The position numbers and the translations under genes were made by a program. This document shows positions 1 to 9,650 of a stretch of 34,706 nucleotides of DNA, piece after piece. Each line of letters starts with the position of its first letter. Position 1 is the stretch's first letter. This stretch comes from a virus, in IMG/VR virus record IMGVR_UViG_3300033183_000060, positions 1 through 34,706 of that record. One strand, written 5' to 3'. Under the pieces are notes generated by a model. That model was not told the origin of the DNA, searched no databases, and saw only the letters and a program-made list of their open reading frames with translations.

Positions 1-94
1 ATAAGATTATTTTTAACATGGTTTCTATTTCCATAAATGATAATGTAAATGCTGATCCGTTTAAGGTATATAGTTTTATATCTTGTAATTCCAC
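1..94 (-). CDS. Partial small membrane protein, possibly holin-like (3' end outside window)
   Basis: An open frame starts 12 bases after the stop of the giant ejection-protein gene and runs off the left edge. The only plausible first codon in this frame is GTG at 94-92; the next in-frame ATG lies about 20 codons in (MEIETMLKII). The visible 31 residues start VELQDIKLYTLNG and become increasingly hydrophobic (FTLSF, then MLKIIL). That fits the start of a very short one-membrane-helix protein of the kind often found after ejection genes in Bacteroidota phages, sometimes annotated as a holin or hypothetical membrane protein. The identity is inference from a fragment. The unusual start and truncated end make it uncertain; position and spacing fit a real co-transcribed gene. 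Confidence 0.45.
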   Translation of the reverse strand, partial: MELQDIKLYTLNGSAFTLSFMEIETMLKIIL

Positions 95-106
95 TTTTAA
101 TTTATT

Positions 107-3100
107 TTATCGTTTACCTCTTCTTGATTTATTAGATTTTCTTAAATCTTTATTCCGCTGCTTTATTTCAGCTTTAATTTTATTTAACTCTTTATCTTGT
201 AAATTTAAATCCCACGTGTGCCAACCTGCAATAAGTGCTAATCTTGTCATAACCTCTAAGTCTTCGTCAAAAGCAGCAGATATATCTCTCATTGTAGTTA
301 CTGTAGATAATGCAGGTATGTTAAATAATGCGTCAAGCGCTGCAGACCCGATATCAATAGCAGGGTTATTTAAATCCCAACCAGCAGCACCAATATATCT
401 AGCGTTATATTCGTAATTTTTTAGCGCTCCATAGAAGTTTCTAGCTTTAATACCTACTGGAGGAGAAACATTAAGAACTTCTAAAACAACATAAGCGTAA
501 TCAGGTCTTTTACCTTCTTCTTTTCTTTGTTCTTGCTCTATAAATTTAATTATAGCGTTTTTAGTTGTTGCAACAGCTACACCGTACATACCTGTACCTT
601 TTAAGAACGAATCAACAACTCCGTTGATAACTCGTTTTTTCTTTTTAGCTCTTAATTCTTCTTCGTCGTCTCCCTCGTCATCACCAAACACACTAAACAT
701 GTCTCCGATTAGAGCTGTCTGCAACATAGAGAATATAATAGATTGAATTGCACCATAATAGAGCATTTTAAATACATTCTCTTTAGCATCACCTCTACCA
801 GCTAATAAATCTTTACCAGCTCTTACAGCTAACCTAGTCATCTGCATTGGTGTGTTTTGGAACGATAAAAATGTTCTACCAATAATATTGGTTTGTTGCT
901 GTGACAATCTATCAGGTCTTGCTGACTGCTGGGTTTCTTCAGATATTTCTTGGAAATCTATAAACGCTTTTCTTTCGGCCTCTTCTTTAGAAAGTCCTTG
1001 TTTTAAATAAGTATTTATTCTATTTCTATAAAAAGTAGAACCACCAGTAGCGATAGCCAAACTATCACCGAACTGAGTTAAAAGAAAACCAGCTTGAAGC
1101 ATCTTGCTTAATACGCCTTTGTAACCGTGTTTTTTAGCGGCTTCAGCGAGCTCAGCAGCGTTAATATCTGTTTTTAGACCTCCACGTCTTTCTTTTAAAT
1201 AATCAGAGTTTAGTATATAAACAAAATCTGTCCAGTATTGTTTTTGATTAGCAAAAGCTTTAGCTGCAGCAATAGGATTATTGTCACCCCAGTTTAAATA
1301 GTTAACGTTTGATATTTGCTGTAACACTGCGGATCTTCTATTAAAGAACATTGTTGTAGCAACAGAACCTCTAACCCAGTTCATAAACACGTTCATCTGT
1401 TTATTCATACCTTCAGGTCTTGAACTACCAGTTTCCATGCGGTAAAGCATGTCTTTTAACGCGTCCATGTATTCCTCGCCAAACGCAGCGGTAAGCTTAT
1501 TCATGTTATTCTTAGAGAATATCTCATCAATATTAGCCTTCCATTCTCCTAAGAACTGTTTTCTAGCTACTTTTTCAATAGCATTAATAACGTCAGTTCT
1601 AATACTATCAATCTGCCAAGTTTCAGGATCTGGATCTACCCAAAACTCTTTCATTGGTAAAATACCAGAAAGCTCATACCCTAACTCTTCAATGTCTGGA
1701 TTATTTTTTACAATTGTAACTAAGGCTTTTTGCGTATCTTCATCAACACCAGAAGGTGTTTTATCTATTTTAGAAAACATCCAAACTCTTAAAGCTTGTT
1801 CAAATGTAAAACCTCCAAAACCAGAGTCTTTTTTAAGCTTTTTAAATAACTGTTTGTTTTCTTTCTCTATTTTCTTTAAACTTCTAGCTACCCGCTGTCT
1901 TGTGTTATTTAGTCTATATGTAGCTTGTCCGTAAGGTTCGAAAAGATTTTTTTGCATCCATTCATACTGCTCTTCTCCTAATTTACCTTTAGCAAGCAAT
2001 GGATACATGAGACCTTCAAAATCATTTGCTGCAGGATTAATAACATCAAATCTTTTCTTTCTTTTAGCCGCTAAGTTTTTAGCTGTAGATAAATCTAGTT
2101 TTTGACTTGGAGTTATTCTAGGATCTTTTATAGATATCATACCCGCAAACTTAGTTTCTAAAGAACCTAAAGAATATAAACCATTAATTCTCCAGTCTTG
2201 TCTTTCTTCTTGAGTAAGTTTACTATCTTTTAAAACAATTTCTGGATTGTAAATAGTATGAGATGTACTTCTTGAGTCAATACCTGAGCCATCAACATAA
2301 ACGCTGTGGGTATACCAACCGATTTCTTTAGCAAAAAATCTAGACATTTTATGATAAAGCTGACCTCTGCTTTCTTCAGCCGCAGTAAAGTTTACAGCAT
2401 CTACGTTTGTTTGCTTTACAAGATCTTTAGCCGCATTAATTACGCTAGCTAAAACAGTGAATTGACTAACTTTTCCTTTAGCAGCGTCACCTGTTATTTC
2501 GTAAGTATACTCAAAGTCATCTGAATCTTCGTCTTTAATTTCGCTTTGTTTAGCAAAAGACAACGATGCTATTCTTAGATTATTTACAGTTCCTTTTGGA
2601 ATTTTTAGTTTTTCCTCAAGACCATCATATTTACCCTCATATCCCATCCAGAAGTCTTCTCCTAGATTTACAGTAAAATTCATGCGATAATTAATATCAG
2701 AAACTTTAAACTCGCCTATAAAATTATTATCGTCTATTTGTTCTACATCAACTTTTACAGCAGTATTTAAACTATAAGTCATTTGCTGATCAAAAGCTTG
2801 CTGATCAATTTGATCTAGTATGTCAGCGAAGTTTTCTTCTTTTGTTTTTTCTGCAAATAATGTTCCCGGCTTATTATAACGTATAATTCTACCTTGATTT
2901 CTTTTTAATGCTCTTCTATTTGCTAAGAAATTATCTACTGCCGATACGTCATTCGCATTTTTAAGTCCAGCAGTTTTACTGTCTTTAGCTTTAGAATCAA
3001 TTTCAGGAATTATGTATACAGTAGGTATAACTAAGGATATTCTTCTTTTAAACAAGTTGTCAATCATTATATCAGCCATAGAATCTACATTAGTAGGAAC

Positions 3101-6100
3101 ATGCTCACCGATTAACGCATTAGCTCTTTTGTTTTTTTCAGAATAGCTGTACATGTAACTTTTATCAACATCAACTAAGCTAAGTTTTCTAAATCCATTA
3201 GAGTCATTAGTTGTGCCTTGGTATATATTAATAGCATATCCTAACCATTGATCAAATTTTTCTTGAGTAGAATTTTTATTTATAGCTGGATCGAAATGGT
3301 TTGTTATATCTATAATTATACTTTGAAGTATTCTATTAGTGAGCGTAATTCCTTTTTTCCATTTAGCAGAATCAAACTTATCCATTTGAGACTGCCAATT
3401 TTTAGAATTTATCCCAGACACGTTATAAGGAGCTATACCTTTTACATCAGCGTCAAACTGTTTTACAAGTTCCCTAGTCTTAGGTGATATGATTTTACTT
3501 TTAGCAAAATCTACACCGATCAACATGTTTAACTCACCGTTGCTTATTAACGATTTAGCTATATCAGATAAATTATCAGTAGTGTCATTTGAGTTTGAAT
3601 TATACTTAAATGCTTTATGTTTTTTTGCTTCTTTCCATTCTACATCTATCAATCTATTTCCTTTTGCGTCTAGGTAAGCAGCTCCAGCGGCATTAGCTCT
3701 TATCGTATGTTGAAAAGCTGCTTTAGCTATTGAAATATTTCTGCGAAAACCAAAAATATTATCAGGAACTAATCTCATTGCTAAACCGACAAATTCGTTA
3801 TGTGGTTTTAAAACATCTAAAAAGAAATTCTGTAAACCAGAAGGCCCATCAGAAGTTCTCATAGCATTTGATAGATCTTTTACTCTTTGTGCTTGATCAC
3901 CTAAACCATAATCGTTAAGTTTTGAAACAGCGGCGTCGGTAAATTTAGCAAAATCTTTGGCTGCTTGTTTATATGGAACGTTAAGTGAATAAACACCGTC
4001 AACGGTACCTGATCTAATGTCAAGCTGAGTGTTCATAGACATACCCATTTCACCGCCAACAACTCTAACAGCTGTATTTGTGATTATCCTGTCTAATAAA
4101 TTAAGAAGACCTTTTGTGGTTTGAGATTCTTTAGATCTACCTGTAACACCTGGTTTTACACTACCATCTGGATTTAAGCCAATAGCATCTAAGAATTGAT
4201 CTCTGGTTAGATCTTTTATTTTTTCGAAAACAAATAAACCAGAGGGATCTTTAAATCTTTCTTCGTTTTTATTGTACGCGAAGTTTAAAACGTTCTTAGG
4301 CACGCCCGTAGACGTTCCTTTTAACGCTTCTGATGCGGCTTCTTGTGTGATAGCACCCTCAGGCAATATCTTGATATAAGTGTCGGCTATAGATGCTAAA
4401 AAGTTAGCAGCCGCAGAATATTCTCCACTCGAAAGGTTTTTCTTAGGATCTACAATTTTAGCTTCAGGTACTCCAGCTTTTTCAGCTACGTATTTAGTGG
4501 CTAATCTAGGTAAAGTTTTATAATTTTTACCATCTAACACTAAATCAGCATACATGTCTGTTATTTCATCGATAAGCTCTTGGTTTGTTTCTTTCCCAAG
4601 TACCTCAACTCCAGGTATGATTAGACCTTTTGTCTCATCAATAACTTCCTCTTGAATATCAATAGCTTCGTCAAAAGCTTGATCTTCTGCTTCTAATTCT
4701 CTTAACGAACCAACTTCTCCAGCTTCAATATCTATAGAAGTTGTACCAAACTCACCAAACTCTTTCTTATACTGATTAGATACGTCGCCTTTTCTAAATG
4801 CCAACTGCTTATTTATAAAACCTATTAAGCTATTATTTTGAGAAGGATCAAATCTCATTAATGTACCTGTTAAACCATCTTTAACGTCTTCTATAAAACG
4901 TTCAATAGGTTTACCATATATAACATCACCTTCGATACCTCTTCTGATTAGAGGATCAATTAGGTTGCCGTTTATTATTTTATCGTATACATTTATAAAC
5001 TCTTCAGAACCTTGAAACTCTTCTTTAGAAGCCCATTGGTAGTTACCGTTTTCATCTTTTTTACCAACAAGATTATCTATACGATCGTTAAGTTCTTTTT
5101 GACCTAAAGAAAAAGCATCAGACTTAACTTTTTGCTCTAATTCGTATTCCTCAGGTGCAGAAGCTCTTAGTCTATTCTTTTTAACTTTTTCGTCAAATGC
5201 ATCTATAAATCTAGCAATGTCCTCAGCTGTATTAAGATTTGAGTACATGTGCATTGCAGGACTTATAGAGTTTAGTACATCTCTAAATAAGTTCTTTAAG
5301 TTTAAACTTCTTTCAATAGTGTTGTTATCTAAAAAGCCCTGTCTTTTAAGGTCAGCATACGCCATTATTAACTCTTCAGCTAATGTTTCTTTGGTTAGGC
5401 CTACTTTTTTTGCAAATTGCTTGTACTGCTTAACTCTACCAATAAATTTTTCTAAAGAGACTTTATCGACGTTTGGAGTTGAATTTATTTTTTCCACAAG
5501 CTCATCAGCCGCTGCGATAAGTTTTTTACGGTTTATTTTACCGTTATCCATAGCCCAATGAGTAAGCTCATGCATGTAAGCAGCTTTAGCATAAGGCTCA
5601 TTAGCTATAACACCTTGCAATATAGCGTTTTCGTTGTAAATTAAACCTAAACCTTTTTCATACTTACCAAACTTGTTACCAGTGCTAAGATCATTAAAAA
5701 CATCTTTTAGTCTTTTCTTTTTAGTTTCAGATATTTCTAAATTATCTATTTCTTCTAAGGTACTTAAACCAAAAAACGCTTTACTTCCAACAACACCTTG
5801 TATTATTCTTCCTTCAAAGTTTTTTCTACCAAGATCGTAGTTAACTCTAGCTATTTGATCTTCTTGCATGCGAACATCATCAGTACGCTCGTTGAAATCT
5901 TTACCTAAGTATTTTTTAAGAAAAACGTCTTTAAGTAAAACTTCTTTTTGTTTTTGAAGATCATTTATTTTATCAGATATGATCTTGGTTTTGTCAGCAT
6001 AAGCTTGTTCTGTATCTTCAATGCCAGCTTCACCTATTTCCGCATATTTTTTACGTAAAGACTCAATTTCACCTTGTAATTCAAAAACTTTTTTTAACTC

Positions 6101-8344
6101 ACCCTCTGTTAAGTTTTGCAGCTTAACAAAGTTTATAGCTTTGTTTCTACCAAGCTCTGTTATTATTTCTCTAAGCTCCGTGTTGTTTTTAAATCTTTTA
6201 CCGTCAGCTTTAGCTTGTGCTTTTTCATTTAAAAGCTCGATAGCTCTAGTTGACAGTTTATTAAATTCTTTTCTATCAGCCTCTGTTAAACCTTGTTGTG
6301 TTATGATATCTACCACTGTCGTAGAAACAGATGGTGCTTGTAATACTAAAGTTGTTAAAGCTGTAGATGTAAATAAGTCAGCATCTATACCATCTAAAAA
6401 ACCTACTCTTTCATCTCCGGCTACATATTTACTAGTTATATTTTGAGCAAGAGCTGTAACTGTTTCTTCAGCTTGCTCTATAGCACTCCCTTTTACTAAT
6501 TGTTTTAATACTTTTTTAGACTGAGATCTCCAACCAACAGTGCCAGCTAAACTTCTACCCATATTAGACCATTGATCTAGAACTCTGATAGAACCTAGTC
6601 TTTCAGCTACAGTTTCTGTAACACCATAAAGTATAGCTGTAGATAATTTTTGTAGCTCTGTTAAGTTTACACTTTGTTCTAAATCAAAAATACGTTCATC
6701 TAAAAGTGTTTTTTCTACGGGATCAATTGTTTTTTCTCTTTTATCGTATAATCCCTCTACCCCAGGTGCTCCGTACAAAGCTATGTTTGCTTGTTCCTGA
6801 GCTATGTCCATTTGAGCATGCTGAGTTGAACCTGAGTAAGTACCCATTAATCCAGCAGTAGCTGTTTGTACCGTTCTAATAGCACCGAGAGCTGATCCAC
6901 CAGCCTTTAATATGTTACCAATTATACCGCCCGCCCAAACTGTAGCTATATTAGATGCTTGATCCGCAAAAACGTTGCCTGCTAAGTTGCCAAAATCGGA
7001 TATGCTTTTTACGTCTTTTAATTTAGGAGAAGGAACAAATTCCGCAACGTGTTTTTGAAATTGTTCATTAGCAAATTTAGAAGAAGCATCCGCCATTTTT
7101 CTAAATGCTTCGGCATTACCTTTATCCTTGCGTATTTCAGCTAAGTAAGCTAAACCTTCTAAACCTAAAGCTCCTAGCTTACCACCAGCCACAAATAAAG
7201 AAGTTTTTAATTGATCTACGCCTTTTTGGTATAAGTCATAATTATAAGCGGCAGCAGTAGAGGCAGCTGATATATCACCAAAGTTATCAAATATGATCTT
7301 GTTGTTTTTAAACTGCTCTTCTAATTGATCTGATTTTCTAAGTAGATCTAATCTATCTTGCTCGTAAGAATACTCGTTGCCAAACTCATCTGTTTTAACT
7401 TTGTTTAAGTCTTCGTAAGCTTGCTTATAACGTTTAAATATAGAGTTTCTTTGATTAAGCATGTCATTTCTGGTCTGCTCAAACTCATCTGCTTTTTCTT
7501 GATTACCAGCAAAAATATTAGCACCAACCATGTGAGATACTCTTTCTAGTTTAGCTAGATTTTCATTATCCCAGTCTTGTATTTCTTTTTCTAAAAAACT
7601 TAAGTTGTCAAGATTTTCTTTGTGTCTTTTATCATACAACTCAGTTTGTTTGTTTATTTCGTCTACAGTTTTACTGTAATCAGAAGCTATTTGTTCTGAT
7701 TTTTTAGCATAAGCTTTAAAGGCTATCCTTTCTGATTCTGGTAAATCTGTAAAGAACTTAGTTGCTAAACTTTCTTTTTGTTGCTGTATATATTTAGATC
7801 TTACGTTAGCAGGTAGATTTTTAAAAAAACCTACTGGATCTTGTAAATAATCTTGGTATTGATTGTATTTTTGTTTACCTAAGTAGCCTTCTACATCTAT
7901 TTGCTGAACCACGCCTGGAGCACCTGTTCCAGCGGAAATGGTTATTCTAGGCATCTCATCTAACTTAAAGTAAGACTCACCAAAATATTCAGCTTGTTGT
8001 TCTTCTGTTGTAAATAAAGCTTGTTTTATTTTTTCAGTAGCTTCACCATAAGTTATTTCAGCAGGTTTAGTTTCAAATTGTGTACCTACTGCTCCTATAC
8101 CAGGGCTAATTGTTAGTGATTTTTTTGGCTCAGCTTCTATTTTTTGTAATGCCAATGAAGTATCTTCCGGCTTGGATACCGTATCGGGTGCTGTAGTTTC
8201 TTCCACAGGCGCACCCGTAACCTGCGGTTGTTTCTTTCCCGCTTCAGCAGATGTTTTGTTATATTCTTTTATAACAGAAGCAATATTAGCCTCTGATTCT
8301 CCAGCATCAATCATGCGCTGAACAATAGCTTCTAATTCATTCAT
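107..8344 (-). CDS. Giant internal virion / ejection protein (2745 aa) with HEXXH metallopeptidase-like motif
   Basis: The largest gene of the window and the third of three consecutive putative ejection proteins, the place held by the long core protein gp16 in T7-like phages. The N-terminal ~350 residues are charged and helical. Hydrophobic alanine/glycine-rich stretches occur around residues 375-400, 460-520 and 655-690, suggesting membrane-active segments. HELTHW at 925-930, followed by a glutamate pair at 990-991 (LAEELIMAYAD), resembles a gluzincin-type zinc peptidase site (HEXXH plus a downstream Glu). A segment near 1955-2010 looks faintly like an acetyltransferase fold. Residues about 2320-2560, rich in aromatics, Gln and Arg with a hydrophobic segment near 2525-2545, resemble the C-terminal associated domains of phage polyvalent proteins. 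The end is strongly basic (KSRRGKR). No lysozyme or RNA polymerase motif was recognised. Such proteins travel in the capsid and enter the host with the DNA; all domain assignments are by eye. Confidence 0.75.
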   Translation of the reverse strand: MNELEAIVQRMIDAGESEANIASVIKEYNKTSAEAGKKQPQVTGAPVEETTAPDTVSKPEDTSLALQKIEAEPKKSLTISPGIGAVGTQFETKPAEITYGEATEKIKQALFTTEEQQAEYFGESYFKLDEMPRITISAGTGAPGVVQQIDVEGYLGKQKYNQYQDYLQDPVGFFKNLPANVRSKYIQQQKESLATKFFTDLPESERIAFKAYAKKSEQIASDYSKTVDEINKQTELYDKRHKENLDNLSFLEKEIQDWDNENLAKLERVSHMVGANIFAGNQEKADEFEQTRNDMLNQRNSIFKRYKQAYEDLNKVKTDEFGNEYSYEQDRLDLLRKSDQLEEQFKNNKIIFDNFGDISAASTAAAYNYDLYQKGVDQLKTSLFVAGGKLGALGLEGLAYLAEIRKDKGNAEAFRKMADASSKFANEQFQKHVAEFVPSPKLKDVKSISDFGNLAGNVFADQASNIATVWAGGIIGNILKAGGSALGAIRTVQTATAGLMGTYSGSTQHAQMDIAQEQANIALYGAPGVEGLYDKREKTIDPVEKTLLDERIFDLEQSVNLTELQKLSTAILYGVTETVAERLGSIRVLDQWSNMGRSLAGTVGWRSQSKKVLKQLVKGSAIEQAEETVTALAQNITSKYVAGDERVGFLDGIDADLFTSTALTTLVLQAPSVSTTVVDIITQQGLTEADRKEFNKLSTRAIELLNEKAQAKADGKRFKNNTELREIITELGRNKAINFVKLQNLTEGELKKVFELQGEIESLRKKYAEIGEAGIEDTEQAYADKTKIISDKINDLQKQKEVLLKDVFLKKYLGKDFNERTDDVRMQEDQIARVNYDLGRKNFEGRIIQGVVGSKAFFGLSTLEEIDNLEISETKKKRLKDVFNDLSTGNKFGKYEKGLGLIYNENAILQGVIANEPYAKAAYMHELTHWAMDNGKINRKKLIAAADELVEKINSTPNVDKVSLEKFIGRVKQYKQFAKKVGLTKETLAEELIMAYADLKRQGFLDNNTIERSLNLKNLFRDVLNSISPAMHMYSNLNTAEDIARFIDAFDEKVKKNRLRASAPEEYELEQKVKSDAFSLGQKELNDRIDNLVGKKDENGNYQWASKEEFQGSEEFINVYDKIINGNLIDPLIRRGIEGDVIYGKPIERFIEDVKDGLTGTLMRFDPSQNNSLIGFINKQLAFRKGDVSNQYKKEFGEFGTTSIDIEAGEVGSLRELEAEDQAFDEAIDIQEEVIDETKGLIIPGVEVLGKETNQELIDEITDMYADLVLDGKNYKTLPRLATKYVAEKAGVPEAKIVDPKKNLSSGEYSAAANFLASIADTYIKILPEGAITQEAASEALKGTSTGVPKNVLNFAYNKNEERFKDPSGLFVFEKIKDLTRDQFLDAIGLNPDGSVKPGVTGRSKESQTTKGLLNLLDRIITNTAVRVVGGEMGMSMNTQLDIRSGTVDGVYSLNVPYKQAAKDFAKFTDAAVSKLNDYGLGDQAQRVKDLSNAMRTSDGPSGLQNFFLDVLKPHNEFVGLAMRLVPDNIFGFRRNISIAKAAFQHTIRANAAGAAYLDAKGNRLIDVEWKEAKKHKAFKYNSNSNDTTDNLSDIAKSLISNGELNMLIGVDFAKSKIISPKTRELVKQFDADVKGIAPYNVSGINSKNWQSQMDKFDSAKWKKGITLTNRILQSIIIDITNHFDPAINKNSTQEKFDQWLGYAINIYQGTTNDSNGFRKLSLVDVDKSYMYSYSEKNKRANALIGEHVPTNVDSMADIMIDNLFKRRISLVIPTVYIIPEIDSKAKDSKTAGLKNANDVSAVDNFLANRRALKRNQGRIIRYNKPGTLFAEKTKEENFADILDQIDQQAFDQQMTYSLNTAVKVDVEQIDDNNFIGEFKVSDINYRMNFTVNLGEDFWMGYEGKYDGLEEKLKIPKGTVNNLRIASLSFAKQSEIKDEDSDDFEYTYEITGDAAKGKVSQFTVLASVINAAKDLVKQTNVDAVNFTAAEESRGQLYHKMSRFFAKEIGWYTHSVYVDGSGIDSRSTSHTIYNPEIVLKDSKLTQEERQDWRINGLYSLGSLETKFAGMISIKDPRITPSQKLDLSTAKNLAAKRKKRFDVINPAANDFEGLMYPLLAKGKLGEEQYEWMQKNLFEPYGQATYRLNNTRQRVARSLKKIEKENKQLFKKLKKDSGFGGFTFEQALRVWMFSKIDKTPSGVDEDTQKALVTIVKNNPDIEELGYELSGILPMKEFWVDPDPETWQIDSIRTDVINAIEKVARKQFLGEWKANIDEIFSKNNMNKLTAAFGEEYMDALKDMLYRMETGSSRPEGMNKQMNVFMNWVRGSVATTMFFNRRSAVLQQISNVNYLNWGDNNPIAAAKAFANQKQYWTDFVYILNSDYLKERRGGLKTDINAAELAEAAKKHGYKGVLSKMLQAGFLLTQFGDSLAIATGGSTFYRNRINTYLKQGLSKEEAERKAFIDFQEISEETQQSARPDRLSQQQTNIIGRTFLSFQNTPMQMTRLAVRAGKDLLAGRGDAKENVFKMLYYGAIQSIIFSMLQTALIGDMFSVFGDDEGDDEEELRAKKKKRVINGVVDSFLKGTGMYGVAVATTKNAIIKFIEQEQRKEEGKRPDYAYVVLEVLNVSPPVGIKARNFYGALKNYEYNARYIGAAGWDLNNPAIDIGSAALDALFNIPALSTVTTMRDISAAFDEDLEVMTRLALIAGWHTWDLNLQDKELNKIKAEIKQRNKDLRKSNKSRRGKR

Positions 8345-8350
8345 AGTATA

Positions 8351-9649
8351 TTAATCTTGGCTATATTTATTTATAAGTTCTTGTGCAGAAAGCGTAGTAT
8401 TATTATCACTTATATTCTTAGCATTTTTAAGCTTTTGCATGACTTGTTCAGCTGTGTCTGTTTTGAATAATTGTACAACAACACCTGTTTTATTATCTTT
8501 AACTCTATAACCTATTTCACCTTCAATAGAACCAGGAATAGGTGGCATCATTTGAAAATCATATTGCTGAATTAAATTAGAAACAGCTGTATATTTAGGA
8601 TCTTCAATACTAACACCTGTAGCGGAACCATCAAATCTTTTTTCAGGTCTTGCACTTATAACTTGATCCCACATATTTTTTGTTATAGGATTTTGTAGAA
8701 GTTTGTTTTGTTGTTTCTGAAGCTCCATCAAATCAACTTCCCATTTAGCTGGTTTGTCAACTTTAGGTTCTTCAGGTTCTGGAGCTAGTATATTTTGTAG
8801 CTCTCTTTCACCTTCAACCATAGCATTAAAACCCTGAACCTTATGTTCTATAACAGCTTGTTTTTGCTCTGGCGTGCCAGTATATTTTTCTGAAGCAGCA
8901 CCCCCAAGCTCATTGTGGTAGATATAAGCATACTCATCATTTTGAAGAGAGTTTGCTAATTGAGCTCTATATCTTTGTTCTGCATAGTTTTTAGCGTTAT
9001 CAAACTTGTTGTTTTTAGCTCCTTCTTTCAATATCTTTCTAGCTTCTTCAAACTCATCGTTATCAAAACTATTTAAACTATTTTGAATTTCTGTTTTGTC
9101 TATAACTCTAATAGAGTTCAACTGTCTTACAGACATTTCTTTTGAATTACCATCGGTATCAGTATACAATATTTTCATGTCTGTTCCGGAACCTTTAAAT
9201 TTTACAGATTCTGGATTTTCAGTGACAGCAGTTTTTAATTGTAAAAGCTCTGTGTTTCTAGCATCTAACTGATCGCCAGGCATAGATAAAATTTGCTTAA
9301 ATTTATCAAAACCCTGTTTGTAATCCCTTACTTCAAATAAATACTTTTCTTTTTCAGTTGGCGATAAACTAGAAAACTCATCAAAGTCTATAGCTTCTCT
9401 AATACCAGCTTGAAACTCATCATATATTCTATTATCTAAATCAGCATAACCACCAAGATCTGTTTTACTTAATAGCTCAGCTTCTGCTTTTTCGTTTTCA
9501 GCTTTAATACGCTGTCTTTCTTTTGCTTCTGCAGACAATCTTTCTGTCTGTCTAGCATAACCTTGCATCATAGTTCCGAAGCCTTGAGAAAAACCTCTTG
9601 AAAAAGCTGTTGGATCTGGAGCGTATATTTTTGGATTTCTGTAACTCAT
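8351..9649 (-). CDS. Putative internal virion protein (gp15-like position), 432 aa
   Basis: A soluble, highly charged, mostly helical protein with no recognised enzymatic motif. The N-terminus (residues 1-25) is Gly/Phe/Ser-rich (RGFSQGFGTMMQGYARQ) and is followed by a helical, possibly coiled-coil stretch rich in Glu, Lys and Ala (about 30-65). A Pro/Glu linker lies near 290-300 (LAPEPEEPKVDKP). It sits between a gp14-like small ejection protein and the giant protein, separated by 1 and 6 bp, so the three are almost certainly co-translated. By position it corresponds to the middle core protein of podoviruses (T7 gp15-like), which helps form the conduit for DNA ejection. Sequence similarity to T7 gp15 is not evident; the role is inferred from synteny only. 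Confidence 0.6.
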   Translation of the reverse strand: MSYRNPKIYAPDPTAFSRGFSQGFGTMMQGYARQTERLSAEAKERQRIKAENEKAEAELLSKTDLGGYADLDNRIYDEFQAGIREAIDFDEFSSLSPTEKEKYLFEVRDYKQGFDKFKQILSMPGDQLDARNTELLQLKTAVTENPESVKFKGSGTDMKILYTDTDGNSKEMSVRQLNSIRVIDKTEIQNSLNSFDNDEFEEARKILKEGAKNNKFDNAKNYAEQRYRAQLANSLQNDEYAYIYHNELGGAASEKYTGTPEQKQAVIEHKVQGFNAMVEGERELQNILAPEPEEPKVDKPAKWEVDLMELQKQQNKLLQNPITKNMWDQVISARPEKRFDGSATGVSIEDPKYTAVSNLIQQYDFQMMPPIPGSIEGEIGYRVKDNKTGVVVQLFKTDTAEQVMQKLKNAKNISDNNTTLSAQELINKYSQD

Positions 9650-9650
9650 A

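Noticed and set aside
18-8340. Plus-strand ORFs opposite the giant gene (for example 18-416, 1449-1934, 6021-6446)
   Set aside because: Antisense shadows, rich in Ser/Phe/Leu, with no motif and no leader; the minus-strand frame is continuous through all of them.
107-8344. Giant protein as an N4-type virion RNA polymerase
   Set aside because: No polymerase catalytic motifs were recognised; size alone is not evidence.
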